Shown here in pieces: positions 17,165 through 25,407 of a stretch of 64,000 nucleotides of DNA. The position numbers and the translations under genes are program-made. The DNA comes from Autumnicola musiva. GTDB lineage: Bacteria > Bacteroidota > Bacteroidia > Flavobacteriales > Flavobacteriaceae. The stretch's first letter is position 1, and every line of letters starts with the position of its first letter. The notes under the pieces were generated by a model that searched no databases, had not been told where the DNA came from, and saw nothing but the letters and a program-made list of their open reading frames with translations. The stretch lies in contig NZ_JAVRHK010000001.1 of NCBI RefSeq assembly GCF_031846585.1, positions 372,001 to 436,000 on the forward strand, written 5' to 3'.

Positions 17165-17905
17165 TTACATTCCGCGTTCTTTTTGAATCTGTTCATAAGC
17201 TTCCTGTACTTTTCTGAATTTTTCTTCGGCACCTTTACGATAAGCTTCGTCCATGTGGCCAAGCTTATCGGGATGATATTTTTTAGCCATGGTCCTGAAA
17301 GCCTTCTTTACTTCAGCATCACTCGCACTTTTCTCAATTTCAAGAATTTTATAAGCGCTTTCGGCAGATTTTTTAAAGAACATTGCTTTAATGCTTTCGA
17401 AATCCATGGAAGAAATCCTGAGATAGCCGGCAATCTCCTGGATAATTTTGGCCTCGGCAGGGCTTACAGTACCATCGGCCTGGGCAATTCCAAATAGAAA
17501 ATGAGTAATTTGCAACCTGGTGGGATATTTGGTTCGATGTGAAAGGTATTGCGCAATGCGGTAAGCAGAAAGTTCGCGGTTTTTAATCACATCATTAAAC
17601 GTCCGAAAAGTGGCGTTTGCCCTCTCCTTTCCATAAGCACTTATAAAATAGGAACGAACGTAATCCAGTTCCCGCTGCGAAACCTGCCCGTCTGCCTTTA
17701 TTACAAGGGCACAGAGGGAAAGTAGATTAAGTTCGAAATCTCCCGGGGAAACTGTTTGTTTTTGTTGCTCACCAAAGAGGCCACTTAACAGGCCGCCCGA
17801 TGAGCGGGTATAATTATCAAATAAAGTTCCTATTAAAAAACCGGCAATAGCTCCGGGAATCCTAAAGTACATCAGGCCCAGTATGGCCAGCAACCATTTA
17901 ATCAT
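17165..17905 (-). CDS. DjlA-like membrane-associated J-domain co-chaperone (TerB + DnaJ)
   Basis: A 246-residue protein. The N-terminus is a glycine-rich hydrophobic segment (about 1-28, AILGLMYFRIPGAIAGFLIG), as in DjlA. The middle is a TerB-like helical domain (LCALVIKADGQVSQRELDYV; GIAQADGTVSPAEAKII). The C-terminal J-domain has the essential HPD at 211-213. It should stimulate DnaK ATPase at the membrane. It is a single gene with its own -7 box. Confidence 0.88.
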   Translation of the reverse strand: MIKWLLAILGLMYFRIPGAIAGFLIGTLFDNYTRSSGGLLSGLFGEQQKQTVSPGDFELNLLSLCALVIKADGQVSQRELDYVRSYFISAYGKERANATFRTFNDVIKNRELSAYRIAQYLSHRTKYPTRLQITHFLFGIAQADGTVSPAEAKIIQEIAGYLRISSMDFESIKAMFFKKSAESAYKILEIEKSASDAEVKKAFRTMAKKYHPDKLGHMDEAYRKGAEEKFRKVQEAYEQIQKERGM

Positions 17906-17924
17906 GAGGCATTTTCTTTAACAG

Positions 17925-17932
17925 CAAAGATA
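17925..17932 (-). promoter_or_regulatory. Candidate -7 promoter box for the DjlA-like gene
   Basis: The minus strand reads TATCTTTG, matching TAnnTTTG, 19 nt before the start codon. Confidence 0.45.
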
Positions 17933-18043
17933 ACATTTTAAAGAAAGACTGGAGCAGGCAAATCTTTCAAATGGACCGAGAGCTTATAAATTCAACCTAT
18001 TCACTTATAGGAATTTGAGATGTGCATTCGTAAAGAGAATTTG

Positions 18044-18051
18044 TATCTTTG
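18044..18051 (+). promoter_or_regulatory. Candidate -7 promoter box for bacilliredoxin
   Basis: TATCTTTG matches TAnnTTTG, 33 nt before the ATG at 18085. A weak TGTG lies 19 nt upstream. Confidence 0.5.
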
Positions 18052-18084
18052 TCTTTCAATTAAGTATAATAAAAAATTCAATAT

Positions 18085-18495
18085 ATGTATCCAGCAGATT
18101 TAGTAAAACCGATGCGTGAAGATTTAACCAATATCGGTTTTGAAGAATTACACACTGTAGAAGAGGTTGATGACGCAATGAAGAAAGAAGGAACTACGTT
18201 GGTAGTGGTGAATTCAGTTTGTGGTTGTGCCGCTGCTAATGCCCGTCCAGGAGCCAGAATTTCTTTACAGAACGCAAAGAAACCAGATAATCTATTCACC
18301 GTTTTTGCAGGTGTAGATAAAGAAGCTACAGATAAGGCCCGTGGTTATATGGTACCTTTCCCTCCATCATCTCCTTCTATGGCTTTATTTAAAGATGGAG
18401 AACTTGTCCATATGCTGGAACGCCATCACATAGAAGGCCGTCCTGCAGAAATGATCGCAGAAAATCTTGCAGGAGCTTATAACGAATTCTGCTAA
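18085..18495 (+). CDS. BrxA/BrxB family bacilliredoxin
   Basis: A 136-residue thioredoxin-fold protein of the YphP/YqiW (UPF0403) family. The redox motif is Cys46-Gly-Cys48 (NSVCGCAAANARPG). Family members reduce bacillithiol mixed disulfides, and bacillithiol is found in some Bacteroidota, so the gene suggests this thiol is used here. Length and start (MYPADLV) are typical. It is monocistronic, with its own -7 box and a strong terminator. The name is unrelated to the BREX phage-defence genes. Confidence 0.9.
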   Translation: MYPADLVKPMREDLTNIGFEELHTVEEVDDAMKKEGTTLVVVNSVCGCAAANARPGARISLQNAKKPDNLFTVFAGVDKEATDKARGYMVPFPPSSPSMALFKDGELVHMLERHHIEGRPAEMIAENLAGAYNEFC

Positions 18496-18516
18496 GATTT
18501 TTAGTAAAAAGTATTA

Positions 18517-18549
18517 AAAGCCGTTCAGAATTAAATCTGAGCGGCTTTT
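18517..18549 (+). terminator. Rho-independent terminator of bacilliredoxin
   Basis: AAAGCCGTTCAGA and TCTGAGCGGCTTT pair over 13 positions with one G:T pair and a 7-nt loop, followed by Ts. It lies 21 nt after the stop. Confidence 0.85.
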
Positions 18550-18712
18550 TATCTTTCGGACTCAAATCTTTTTGCACTTTTACATTTTTATAAGAATAAA
18601 TTATAGCAGATTTTAATATCCCCCACCACCTGAAAAAGTAATGTTTTAAGCACAAATTATGCATAGAAGCAGAAGACGGAATATGCACTTGCACTATGTA
18701 GTATTAAAAGCA

Positions 18713-18720
18713 TATTTTTG
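18713..18720 (+). promoter_or_regulatory. Promoter of the first plsC-like gene
   Basis: TTG at 18689-18691, a 21-nt spacer and TATTTTTG give a full Bacteroidota -33/-7 promoter, 17 nt before ATG 18738. Confidence 0.6.
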
Positions 18721-18737
18721 TGCTTTTAAATTTTAAG

Positions 18738-19469
18738 ATGAAAAACATACTTTCCTACCCGCTTTCGGTAATAAGTTATCTCTTCTTTTTTCTCACATTG
18801 GTTATTTTTCATGTGATCCAATGGATTTCGCTTAAGCTCGGCGGGTATAAAGCCCATAAGAAAAGCGTTGATTATTTTACCCTGGTGCTAATGCGCTGCC
18901 TGGACATTCTTGGTTCCCGCTTTAGCTTTGAAAATACGCACAATATTCCTGAAGACAAACCCTGCATTTTTGTTTCAAACCACCAGAGCCTATATGATAT
19001 CCCGCTAATAACCTGGTACTTAAAAAAACATCACCCAAAATTTGTAAGTAAAAAAGAATTAGGTAAAGGAATTCCCGGCGTATCTTTTAATCTCAGGCAC
19101 GGTGGCTCTGTACTTATAGATCGTAAAAATCCACGGGAATCCCTGGTGAAAATGGCCGAATTTGCCAAATACCTTAAAGAAACTAACCGTTCTGCAGTCA
19201 TCTTTCCGGAAGGCACCAGGAGCCGTACAGGAAAACCTAAAAAATTTGCCGTACGAGGGCTGCAAATTCTTATCAGGCAAATGCCCGATGCAGTGATTGT
19301 ACCACTCACCATCAATAACTCCTGGAAATTGTTCCGGTACGGAATGTTTCCTTTAGATCTTGGTATACATTTTAAACTCAAGGTTCATGAGCCCATTCCT
19401 GTTAATTCCAGTGATCCGGAAAGCCTTATTGCCTTAACCGAAAGAACCATTATTAAGGATATTGAATAA
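18738..19469 (+). CDS. 1-acyl-sn-glycerol-3-phosphate acyltransferase family protein (PlsC-like)
   Basis: A 243-residue membrane acyltransferase. Catalytic NHQSLYD has His82 and Asp87, and the glycerol-phosphate binding motif is FPEGTRSR (156-163). A hydrophobic N-terminal helix spans about 10-30. It transfers an acyl chain to lysophosphatidic acid (or a related lyso-lipid) at the inner membrane. ATG 18738 is chosen: the upstream GTG at 18720 lies on the last base of the -7 box and cannot be translated. A paralogue lies at 53240. Confidence 0.88.
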   Translation: MKNILSYPLSVISYLFFFLTLVIFHVIQWISLKLGGYKAHKKSVDYFTLVLMRCLDILGSRFSFENTHNIPEDKPCIFVSNHQSLYDIPLITWYLKKHHPKFVSKKELGKGIPGVSFNLRHGGSVLIDRKNPRESLVKMAEFAKYLKETNRSAVIFPEGTRSRTGKPKKFAVRGLQILIRQMPDAVIVPLTINNSWKLFRYGMFPLDLGIHFKLKVHEPIPVNSSDPESLIALTERTIIKDIE

Positions 19470-19490
19470 CTTCTATAAAATAAAAATAAA

Positions 19491-19517
19491 CCTCACAGAT
19501 TTCAAAAACCTGTGAGG
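19491..19517. terminator. Palindromic terminator after plsC-like gene
   Basis: CCTCACAG (19491-19498) and CTGTGAGG (19510-19517) pair perfectly; extended arms match 11 of 12. Four Ts follow. It resembles the hairpins at 33731 and 62495. Confidence 0.65.
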
Positions 19518-19533
19518 TTTTGAATATTAGCCA

Positions 19534-20193
19534 ATGACTTTACAACAACTTGAAATCACCCAAAACACTATTGCTTTTGTAAAAGAGACCCTGAAAAATG
19601 CTGAAGGTGGACATGACTGGTTCCATATTCAAAGAGTTTATAACAATGCCAACATGATTGCAAAAGGCGAAAATGCCGATAATTATGTAGTGGCTTTGGG
19701 TGCTTTGTTACATGATATAGCCGACTCGAAATTTCATAATGGTGATGAAACCGTGGGCCCGAAACTTGCCAAAGATTTTCTACAATCTCAACAGGTTTCT
19801 GCTGAAGTGATAAATCACGTGATAAAAATTATCGAAAATATCTCTTTTAAAGGCGGAAACGTGAACAGGCAATTTAGCTCAATAGAGCTGGATATTGTCC
19901 AGGATGCCGATCGTTTGGATGCACTGGGAGCAATTGGTATAGCAAGGACTTTTAATTACGGCGGCTATAAAGGCCGCGGTTTATATGATCCTGAAATTAA
20001 GCCAAACCTCAACATGACTAAAGAGGAGTACAAAGCTTCCAACGCTCCAACCATCAATCATTTTTATGAAAAACTGTTATTGCTGAAAGACAGGATGAAT
20101 ACTGAAACCGCGAAGAAAATCGCTAATAAACGCCATGAATTTATGGAACTTTACCTGGATCAATTTTATAAAGAATGGCATGGTGAGGCCTGA
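19534..20193 (+). CDS. HD domain phosphohydrolase
   Basis: A 219-residue HD-superfamily metal-dependent phosphohydrolase. Ligands visible are His31 (HIQRVYNNA), the His60-Asp61 pair (LLHDIADSKFH) and an Asp in IVQDADRLDALG. It matches the YedJ/predicted-phosphohydrolase group of about 220 residues; the physiological substrate is unknown. No partner gene is adjacent: a terminator precedes it and the next gene is convergent. Confidence 0.88.
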   Translation: MTLQQLEITQNTIAFVKETLKNAEGGHDWFHIQRVYNNANMIAKGENADNYVVALGALLHDIADSKFHNGDETVGPKLAKDFLQSQQVSAEVINHVIKIIENISFKGGNVNRQFSSIELDIVQDADRLDALGAIGIARTFNYGGYKGRGLYDPEIKPNLNMTKEEYKASNAPTINHFYEKLLLLKDRMNTETAKKIANKRHEFMELYLDQFYKEWHGEA

Positions 20194-20204
20194 AGTTTTA
20201 TGCT

Positions 20205-20924
20205 TCAACCAAACATTTCCCTTAACTCCAGGGCATTTTTCGGCGCGTTGGCAGCAACATCATTATTAAAATAAACATACACTTCCCGCGCCCCACAATC
20301 TTTAATCTTTTTATACCATTCTTTTAATTCTGACTTTGAATAATGGTAATGATACCAATCCTTGCCCATTCCATGAAAACGTACATAAGCAGCCTTTTTG
20401 CGGGTAACAATCATGTCTCCTGGAAAACCGGAAGCTGAAATTGAGCAAAAACTTACGCTGTTTTTTCTTAGAATTTCATAAACTTCTTCATCAAACCAGG
20501 ATTCATGCCGAAATTCGATTACATTCTTATTTGAGGTTTTGAGGGTTTTACAAAACTTAATAAGTTTTTCATCGTTGCGGTGCAGGTTTGGTGGCAATTG
20601 CCAAAGGAGACAGCTGAGCTTAGTCTTCATAACATCAGCCACCTCTTCAAAATTCTTTACGGGTTCTTCCACATCCTTCAATTTCTTCATTTGCGTGATA
20701 TAACGGCTGCCCTTCAAGGTGAAGTTAAAACTCTTTGGAGCAGTTTTCTTCCATTTTTCAAGTGTTGTATACTTCGGAAACCTGTAAAAGGTATTGTTCA
20801 CTTCCGCTGTATTGAACTTTTCCGCATAAAATTCCAGCCAGTTCTTTTGCGCCAGCTTTTCAGGATAAAATTTCCCGCGCCATTCTTTGTAATTCCAGCC
20901 TGAACATCCAATAAATACCTTCAT
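20205..20924 (-). CDS. DUF72 (YecE-like) family protein
   Basis: A 239-residue TIM-barrel-like DUF72 protein (FIGCSGWNYKEWRGKFYP; EVNNTFYRFP; CLLWQLPPN; IEFRHESWF; YVYFNNDVAANAP). All conserved DUF72 blocks are present, and no biochemical function is established for the family. ATG 20924 is chosen; GTG 20927 is one codon upstream. Confidence 0.88.
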   Translation of the reverse strand: MKVFIGCSGWNYKEWRGKFYPEKLAQKNWLEFYAEKFNTAEVNNTFYRFPKYTTLEKWKKTAPKSFNFTLKGSRYITQMKKLKDVEEPVKNFEEVADVMKTKLSCLLWQLPPNLHRNDEKLIKFCKTLKTSNKNVIEFRHESWFDEEVYEILRKNSVSFCSISASGFPGDMIVTRKKAAYVRFHGMGKDWYHYHYSKSELKEWYKKIKDCGAREVYVYFNNDVAANAPKNALELREMFG

Positions 20925-20949
20925 CACTTTCTTTTATAACTATTACCTG

Positions 20950-21014
20950 GGTGTCATATCGAGCGGAGACAACCACCCCGGCCTACGGCCACCCCTCCTT
21001 GAAAAAAGGAGGGG
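20950..21014. repeat. Composite REP-like repeat remnant
   Basis: The gap between two minus-strand genes holds GTCATATCGAGCGGAGACAA, which resembles a repeat widely dispersed in Bacteroidota genomes (GTCATTTCGAGCG-type). Then comes a GGCC-TAC-GGCC mini-hairpin and CCCCTCCTT (20992-21000) pairing perfectly with AAGGAGGGG (21006-21014). The last hairpin could terminate transcription in either direction. Confidence 0.5.
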
Positions 21015-21072
21015 AACGTTTAGCAATCCATATAACATCCTTGCTATTTACATACTTTCAAGTAGCCATTAT

Positions 21073-21855
21073 TCACTTTTCCTTTTGACAATCGGGGCAG
21101 AAATAAGTGCTCCTGCCGGAAACTTTTATCATTTCCACCCTGCCTTTGCCATTAGGACAATCTTTTCCTTCTTTCCTGTGCCTGGAGAGGTAGTTGTCTG
21201 GTAACTTGGAACCTTCCGTTTTGGTTTTTATCACCCGGTTTAAAATTTTTCCCATTTCCATAAAAAGGCATTTCTTTTCTTTTTCTGAAAGATTTTCGGT
21301 TTTGGATTTTGGATGAATTCCGCATTGGTACAGCATCTCATCGGCATACAAATTTCCAATTCCGGCAATTACATGTTGGTCTGTTAAAGCTGCTTTTATG
21401 TTGCCCTTTTTATTCTGAAGCAGTTCCAGAAACTTATTTTCCTTAACATCAAGCGCATGATTTCCCAGCGAATGTTTCTTCTGAAAATCTTCCACTCCTT
21501 CCGCCATATAGATTTTTCCGAATTTTCGCGGACAAACAAATGACAGCCTCGAATCATCTTCAAAAACTGTAGTTAACTGCGCGTGCTTTGGAACCTCATC
21601 ATGCTGATAATATTCCATCTTCCCGGTCATTCCAAAATGAAAAACCAGTTGTTGCCCGGAACTTATCTTCAGAAATAAATATTTTCCCAGCTGAGTGGTT
21701 TCTTCAAAACTGCTGTTCTTTAGTGCCTTTTCAAAATCTTTTTGCGCCGACTGAAATAGCTTTGCAGCTCCGGTTTCCACCTTTACAATTTTCTTGTGCA
21801 GCGCAGTGGCATCTACATATTTCTTCTGGTAAGCGACTTCGGGTAGTTCTGGCAT
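21073..21855 (-). CDS. Fpg/Nei family DNA glycosylase with an incomplete zinc finger
   Basis: A 260-residue base-excision repair glycosylase/AP lyase. The catalytic N-terminus is MPELPEV (Pro2, Glu3), followed by the conserved GKYLFL lysine loop and the helix-two-turn-helix (GIGNLYADEMLY). The C-terminal zinc finger normally has C-x2-C-x16-C-x2-C. Here Cys233, Cys253 and Cys256 are present but the second position is Gly236 (CPNGKG). It may therefore bind zinc with three Cys or hold the finger differently. It probably removes oxidised bases. Confidence 0.87.
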   Translation of the reverse strand: MPELPEVAYQKKYVDATALHKKIVKVETGAAKLFQSAQKDFEKALKNSSFEETTQLGKYLFLKISSGQQLVFHFGMTGKMEYYQHDEVPKHAQLTTVFEDDSRLSFVCPRKFGKIYMAEGVEDFQKKHSLGNHALDVKENKFLELLQNKKGNIKAALTDQHVIAGIGNLYADEMLYQCGIHPKSKTENLSEKEKKCLFMEMGKILNRVIKTKTEGSKLPDNYLSRHRKEGKDCPNGKGRVEMIKVSGRSTYFCPDCQKEK

Positions 21856-21943
21856 AACTTTATATCTTGTTTTACCTGAAGTTACAGAATTATTTAAAGA
21901 TCATACCCATGATTATAAGTAAACGCAACAGAAATACAGAATT

Positions 21944-23017
21944 TTAAAACAATTTCAATTGCCCATCCTTGAACTGCTCATGCAAATCATGATTAAGCGG
22001 CTGGCGATCGCGACCGCTCAAATATTTCTTGCGAGCGATTTTAAACTGCTGCTCCACCTGCTCGGCGAATTTTCCCTCACCTTTCATCCTGGTACCAAAT
22101 CGGCTGTCGTTCAAACTGCCGCCATGAATATTCTCAATTTGATGCAAAACTTTATCTGCCCTGTCCGGCATAGTTTTCTTAATCCAATCGGTAAAAATCT
22201 GACCAATCGCACCATTCAGCTTCACAATCGTATAACCCACACTTTTCGCTCCTCTTTCTGAAATTTCCTTTACCAATGGCATAATTTCATGACTGTTTAT
22301 AGCCGGAATAATAGGCGCCATCATCACGCTTACAGGAATGTTTTCTTCGGAAAGTTTTTCTACCGTCTCCAGCCTTTTTTTGATACTTGCCGTACGGGGT
22401 TCCAGGATCCTGCGCGTCTCTTCATGTAAAGAGGTGATGGAAAGGTTTATGTGCACCAGGTTATCTGCAGCGAGTTCTTTCAAAATATCGATGTCCCGCT
22501 GTATGAGGGCATTTTTGGTAATTATTCCCACCGGGTGGCGATATTTTAGAAAAGTCTGAAGCAGGTTTCTGGTGATTTTAAGCTTCTTTTCTATTGGTTG
22601 GTAACAATCCGTATTCCCGGAAAGTACAATGGTTTCAGCTTCCCACCTTTTACTGCTAATCTTCTTTTCCAGAAGCTCCACCGCATTGCGTTTTACAAGG
22701 ATTTTCTGTTCAAAATCCAGGCCTGCACTAAAACCCCAGTATTCATGCGAATTGCGGGCATAACAATAAATACAGCCGTGTTCACATCCCTGGTAAGGAT
22801 TTAAAGAATAGCCCATTCCCACATCGGGACTGTTTACCTTATTAATAATGGTCTTCGGAAAAGTATCAATCAGTGTGGTTTTTGAATTATGGGCCTCATC
22901 TCCTTCAGCAGCACAATAATTGAGAAAATCGTCCCTTGTTTCATGACTGTGTTCATGAAATCTGTTTGCTACATTAACCTGAGCTCCTCTTCCTTTAATA
23001 AATTCTCCTTCTGACAT
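21944..23017 (-). CDS. PA0069 family radical SAM protein
   Basis: A 357-residue protein with the 4Fe-4S cluster motif Cys78-x3-Cys82-x2-Cys85 (GCEHGCIYCYARNSHEYWG) of the PA0069/SplB-like group. Other family blocks are VLSGNTDCYQP and VMMAPIIPAINSHEI. The reaction is unknown. A -7 box overlaps a perfect 12-bp inverted repeat immediately upstream. Confidence 0.88.
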   Translation of the reverse strand: MSEGEFIKGRGAQVNVANRFHEHSHETRDDFLNYCAAEGDEAHNSKTTLIDTFPKTIINKVNSPDVGMGYSLNPYQGCEHGCIYCYARNSHEYWGFSAGLDFEQKILVKRNAVELLEKKISSKRWEAETIVLSGNTDCYQPIEKKLKITRNLLQTFLKYRHPVGIITKNALIQRDIDILKELAADNLVHINLSITSLHEETRRILEPRTASIKKRLETVEKLSEENIPVSVMMAPIIPAINSHEIMPLVKEISERGAKSVGYTIVKLNGAIGQIFTDWIKKTMPDRADKVLHQIENIHGGSLNDSRFGTRMKGEGKFAEQVEQQFKIARKKYLSGRDRQPLNHDLHEQFKDGQLKLF

Positions 23018-23021
23018 AAAA

Positions 23022-23029
23022 CAAAAATA
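23022..23029 (-). promoter_or_regulatory. -7 box of the radical SAM gene, adjoining the start codon
   Basis: The minus strand reads TATTTTTG (TAnnTTTG), only 4 nt before ATG 23017, so the mRNA may be leaderless. It overlaps the left arm of the palindrome at 23026-23065. Confidence 0.5.
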
Positions 23030-23065
23030 AGGAATATTTCCGTTAATATGGATATATTCCTTATT
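23026..23065. repeat. Perfect 12-bp inverted repeat
   Basis: AATAAGGAATAT (23026-23037) and ATATTCCTTATT (23054-23065) are exact complements, 16 nt apart. It lies between the enoyl-CoA hydratase stop and the radical SAM start and overlaps the latter's -7 box. It could be a terminator for the former or an operator for the latter. Confidence 0.6.
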
Positions 23066-23105
23066 CTATTATTCTACTTCAGAAGTAATAAATGTAAACG
23101 GAAGT

Positions 23106-23888
23106 TTATTTTCCGGGGAAGTCTGCTTTTCTTTTTTTCAAAAAGGCAGAAGTTCCTTCTTCGAAATCTTCAGTGCCAAAGCACCGTCCAAATTCTTCAA
23201 TTTCAGTTTCAAAACCATTTACCCCGGCTTCAAAATTGGCATTTATCGCCTTAATAGCAGAACTGATGGCGACAAGGGAATTTTTCATAATTTTTTCAGC
23301 AAGGTTTTCAGCAAAATTCAGCAATTCTGGCTGTTCTGTTACATGGTTCACCAGGTTATACTGAAGCGCCTGGTTGGCATCTATCATCCCCGCCGTCATA
23401 ATCATTTCCATCGCACGGCCTTTCCCCACAATTTGCGGCAGGCGCTGTGTGCCACCATAACCGGGAATTACACCGAGAGAAACTTCGGGAAGGCCCATTT
23501 TTGCATTATCGCTGGCAATCCTAAAATGTGCCGCCAAAGCCAATTCCAGCCCGCCGCCAAGGGCAAAACCGTTAATGGCCGCAATGACGGGCTTGGGAAA
23601 ATTGGCCACATAATCAAATAATTTCTGCTGACCTTCAGCGGCAAGTTGTTTTCCTTCTTCCGGAGAATAATCGGAGAATTCACTAATATCAGCTCCCGCT
23701 ACAAAAGCTTTTTCGCCACTTCCTGTTAAAATCACTACTTTTGCTTCTTCATCTTCCTTTGCATCGGCAAAAGCTTCGTGCAATTCTGCAATGGTTTCTT
23801 TATTTAATGCGTTGAGTTTGGAAGGCCTGTCAATGGTAATTTGCAGAATCCCTTCGCCAATTTCTACGATGATATTGTTATAATCCAT
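23106..23888 (-). CDS. Enoyl-CoA hydratase/isomerase family protein
   Basis: A 260-residue crotonase-fold enzyme. The oxyanion-hole segments are AFVAGADISEF and FALGGGLELAL. Both catalytic glutamates of true hydratases are present, one in GGGLELAL and one in GLPEVSLGVIPGYGGTQRL (here split: GLPEVSLG, IPGYGGTQRL). It most likely hydrates short-chain trans-2-enoyl-CoA in fatty acid or butyrate-type oxidation. It stands alone rather than in a beta-oxidation operon. Confidence 0.92.
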   Translation of the reverse strand: MDYNNIIVEIGEGILQITIDRPSKLNALNKETIAELHEAFADAKEDEEAKVVILTGSGEKAFVAGADISEFSDYSPEEGKQLAAEGQQKLFDYVANFPKPVIAAINGFALGGGLELALAAHFRIASDNAKMGLPEVSLGVIPGYGGTQRLPQIVGKGRAMEMIMTAGMIDANQALQYNLVNHVTEQPELLNFAENLAEKIMKNSLVAISSAIKAINANFEAGVNGFETEIEEFGRCFGTEDFEEGTSAFLKKRKADFPGK

Positions 23889-23912
23889 AATTAATTTTTT
23901 GTTGCTGATTGT

Positions 23913-25367
23913 CTATTTAGGAAACCTCACCTTAAAGATAGTGCCTTTATCGGGATTAGAAACAAAACTGATGCTCCCGTTATAAGTCTCCACAATATTT
24001 TTCACCATGGCAAGTCCAAGCCCCATCCCGCTGGATTTGGTAGTGAATTTGGGCTCAAAAATCTTTCCTTTATTTTCTTCGGAAATCCCTGAACCGTTAT
24101 CACATATAGTTACGCAAACTTCTTCTTCCTCTTCTTCCACGCTTACCACAATCTTTGGATTTTCCTTTCCCTGAAGCGCCTGCACGGCATTTTTAACCAG
24201 ATTGGTCACCACCCTTATAAGCTGTGTACGATCAAATTTGGCTAATATTTCTTCTTTTTCTGAAGTGAAAATTATATAATTTTCATTGAAAATATCAAGT
24301 GCCAGTTTTACAATTTTAGGCACATTAAGGGTTTCATTTTGCTGCGCCGGCATTTTTGCAAAATTTGAGAAAGCGGAAGCAATAGAACTCATTGTATCTA
24401 TTTGGTTAATAAGCGTATCACTGTATTCCTTTACTTTCTGCTCAATTTCGGGATCATTTTTGTTAAATTGCCTGTCAAAACTTTGCACACTCAGCCTCAT
24501 TGGCGTTAGCGGATTTTTAATCTCATGGGCCACCTGTTTTGCCATTTCCCGCCATGCCTGTTCCCGTTCTCCCGTAGCTAATTTCACCGCACTTTCTTCC
24601 AGCTCGTCAATCATACTGTTATAAGCTGAAACCAGGGCATAAATTTCTTCGGTGGCATTACTGAGCTCAATTTTCTGGTTTCGCTTATCCAGGCGAGTCT
24701 GGTTGATTTTTTCAGAAATAATTTTTAAAGATTTGGTGATATAACTGGAGAGAAAATAGGACATGATAATAGCCAGGAGGAGCATAAAAAGATAAATTTC
24801 CCCCATGCGCATCAGGAAGTTGTGAAGGTCCCGGTTTAGCACACTATCATCCTGCAGGTAGGGCAAATAAAGTATGGCCAGCGGTTTAAATTTATGATCG
24901 GTAATATAACTATAGGACGACTGGTACTTTTGCCCGTTGACTTCAGTTTTTTTGAGGACTCTTTTTTTTGAAGAAGCATCCAGTTCTTTAACAATTTCAG
25001 GATCAATCCGGGTATTGATAGTGTCACGAAAAAAAGATTCTTCAGATTTTACCAGGAGCCGGCCTTTAAGATCATAAATATTAATCTGCATTTCATGCAC
25101 CGTTGCCATTTCATAGATCTTCTGGCGTTCCTTAAAAATAGAGGGGATATTCTCGGTATTTACGAGGTAAGTGGTACTGGCCAGCACAAACCTGATGTTT
25201 TCCTTGATTGCCTGCTCCTTTCGCTCCAGCCTTTCACGGTGGTAATTTTCGGCTTCCTGTTTATACTGATATACTGTGACACCAGCAATAAGAATAGACG
25301 CCCCCAAAACCAACAATATCATGGCGATGAAAATACGTGTACGTAAGGAAAGTTTTAAAAGCCTCAT
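23913..25367 (-). CDS. NtrY-like sensor histidine kinase
   Basis: A 484-residue membrane kinase. The order is: TM1 (about 11-34), periplasmic sensor region (about 35-188), TM2 (about 190-210), HAMP, HisKA with phospho-acceptor His281 (QVAHEIKNPLTPMRLSV), then HATPase_c with N box (VVTNLVKNAVQAL), G1 (CDNGSGI) and G2 (GMGLGLAMVKNIV). No response regulator is adjacent, so its partner must be elsewhere. It lies 40 nt downstream of hemJ and may be co-transcribed with it. Confidence 0.9.
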   Translation of the reverse strand: MRLLKLSLRTRIFIAMILLVLGASILIAGVTVYQYKQEAENYHRERLERKEQAIKENIRFVLASTTYLVNTENIPSIFKERQKIYEMATVHEMQINIYDLKGRLLVKSEESFFRDTINTRIDPEIVKELDASSKKRVLKKTEVNGQKYQSSYSYITDHKFKPLAILYLPYLQDDSVLNRDLHNFLMRMGEIYLFMLLLAIIMSYFLSSYITKSLKIISEKINQTRLDKRNQKIELSNATEEIYALVSAYNSMIDELEESAVKLATGEREQAWREMAKQVAHEIKNPLTPMRLSVQSFDRQFNKNDPEIEQKVKEYSDTLINQIDTMSSIASAFSNFAKMPAQQNETLNVPKIVKLALDIFNENYIIFTSEKEEILAKFDRTQLIRVVTNLVKNAVQALQGKENPKIVVSVEEEEEEVCVTICDNGSGISEENKGKIFEPKFTTKSSGMGLGLAMVKNIVETYNGSISFVSNPDKGTIFKVRFPK

Positions 25368-25407
25368 AAAAATTTCTTCCTGCTATTGAATCAATTATCA
25401 CACCAGC

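Noticed and set aside
18085..18495. Possible BREX defence gene because of the Brx name
   Set aside because: It is a bacilliredoxin (CGC redox motif, 136 residues); no pglZ, pglX or other BREX gene is present.
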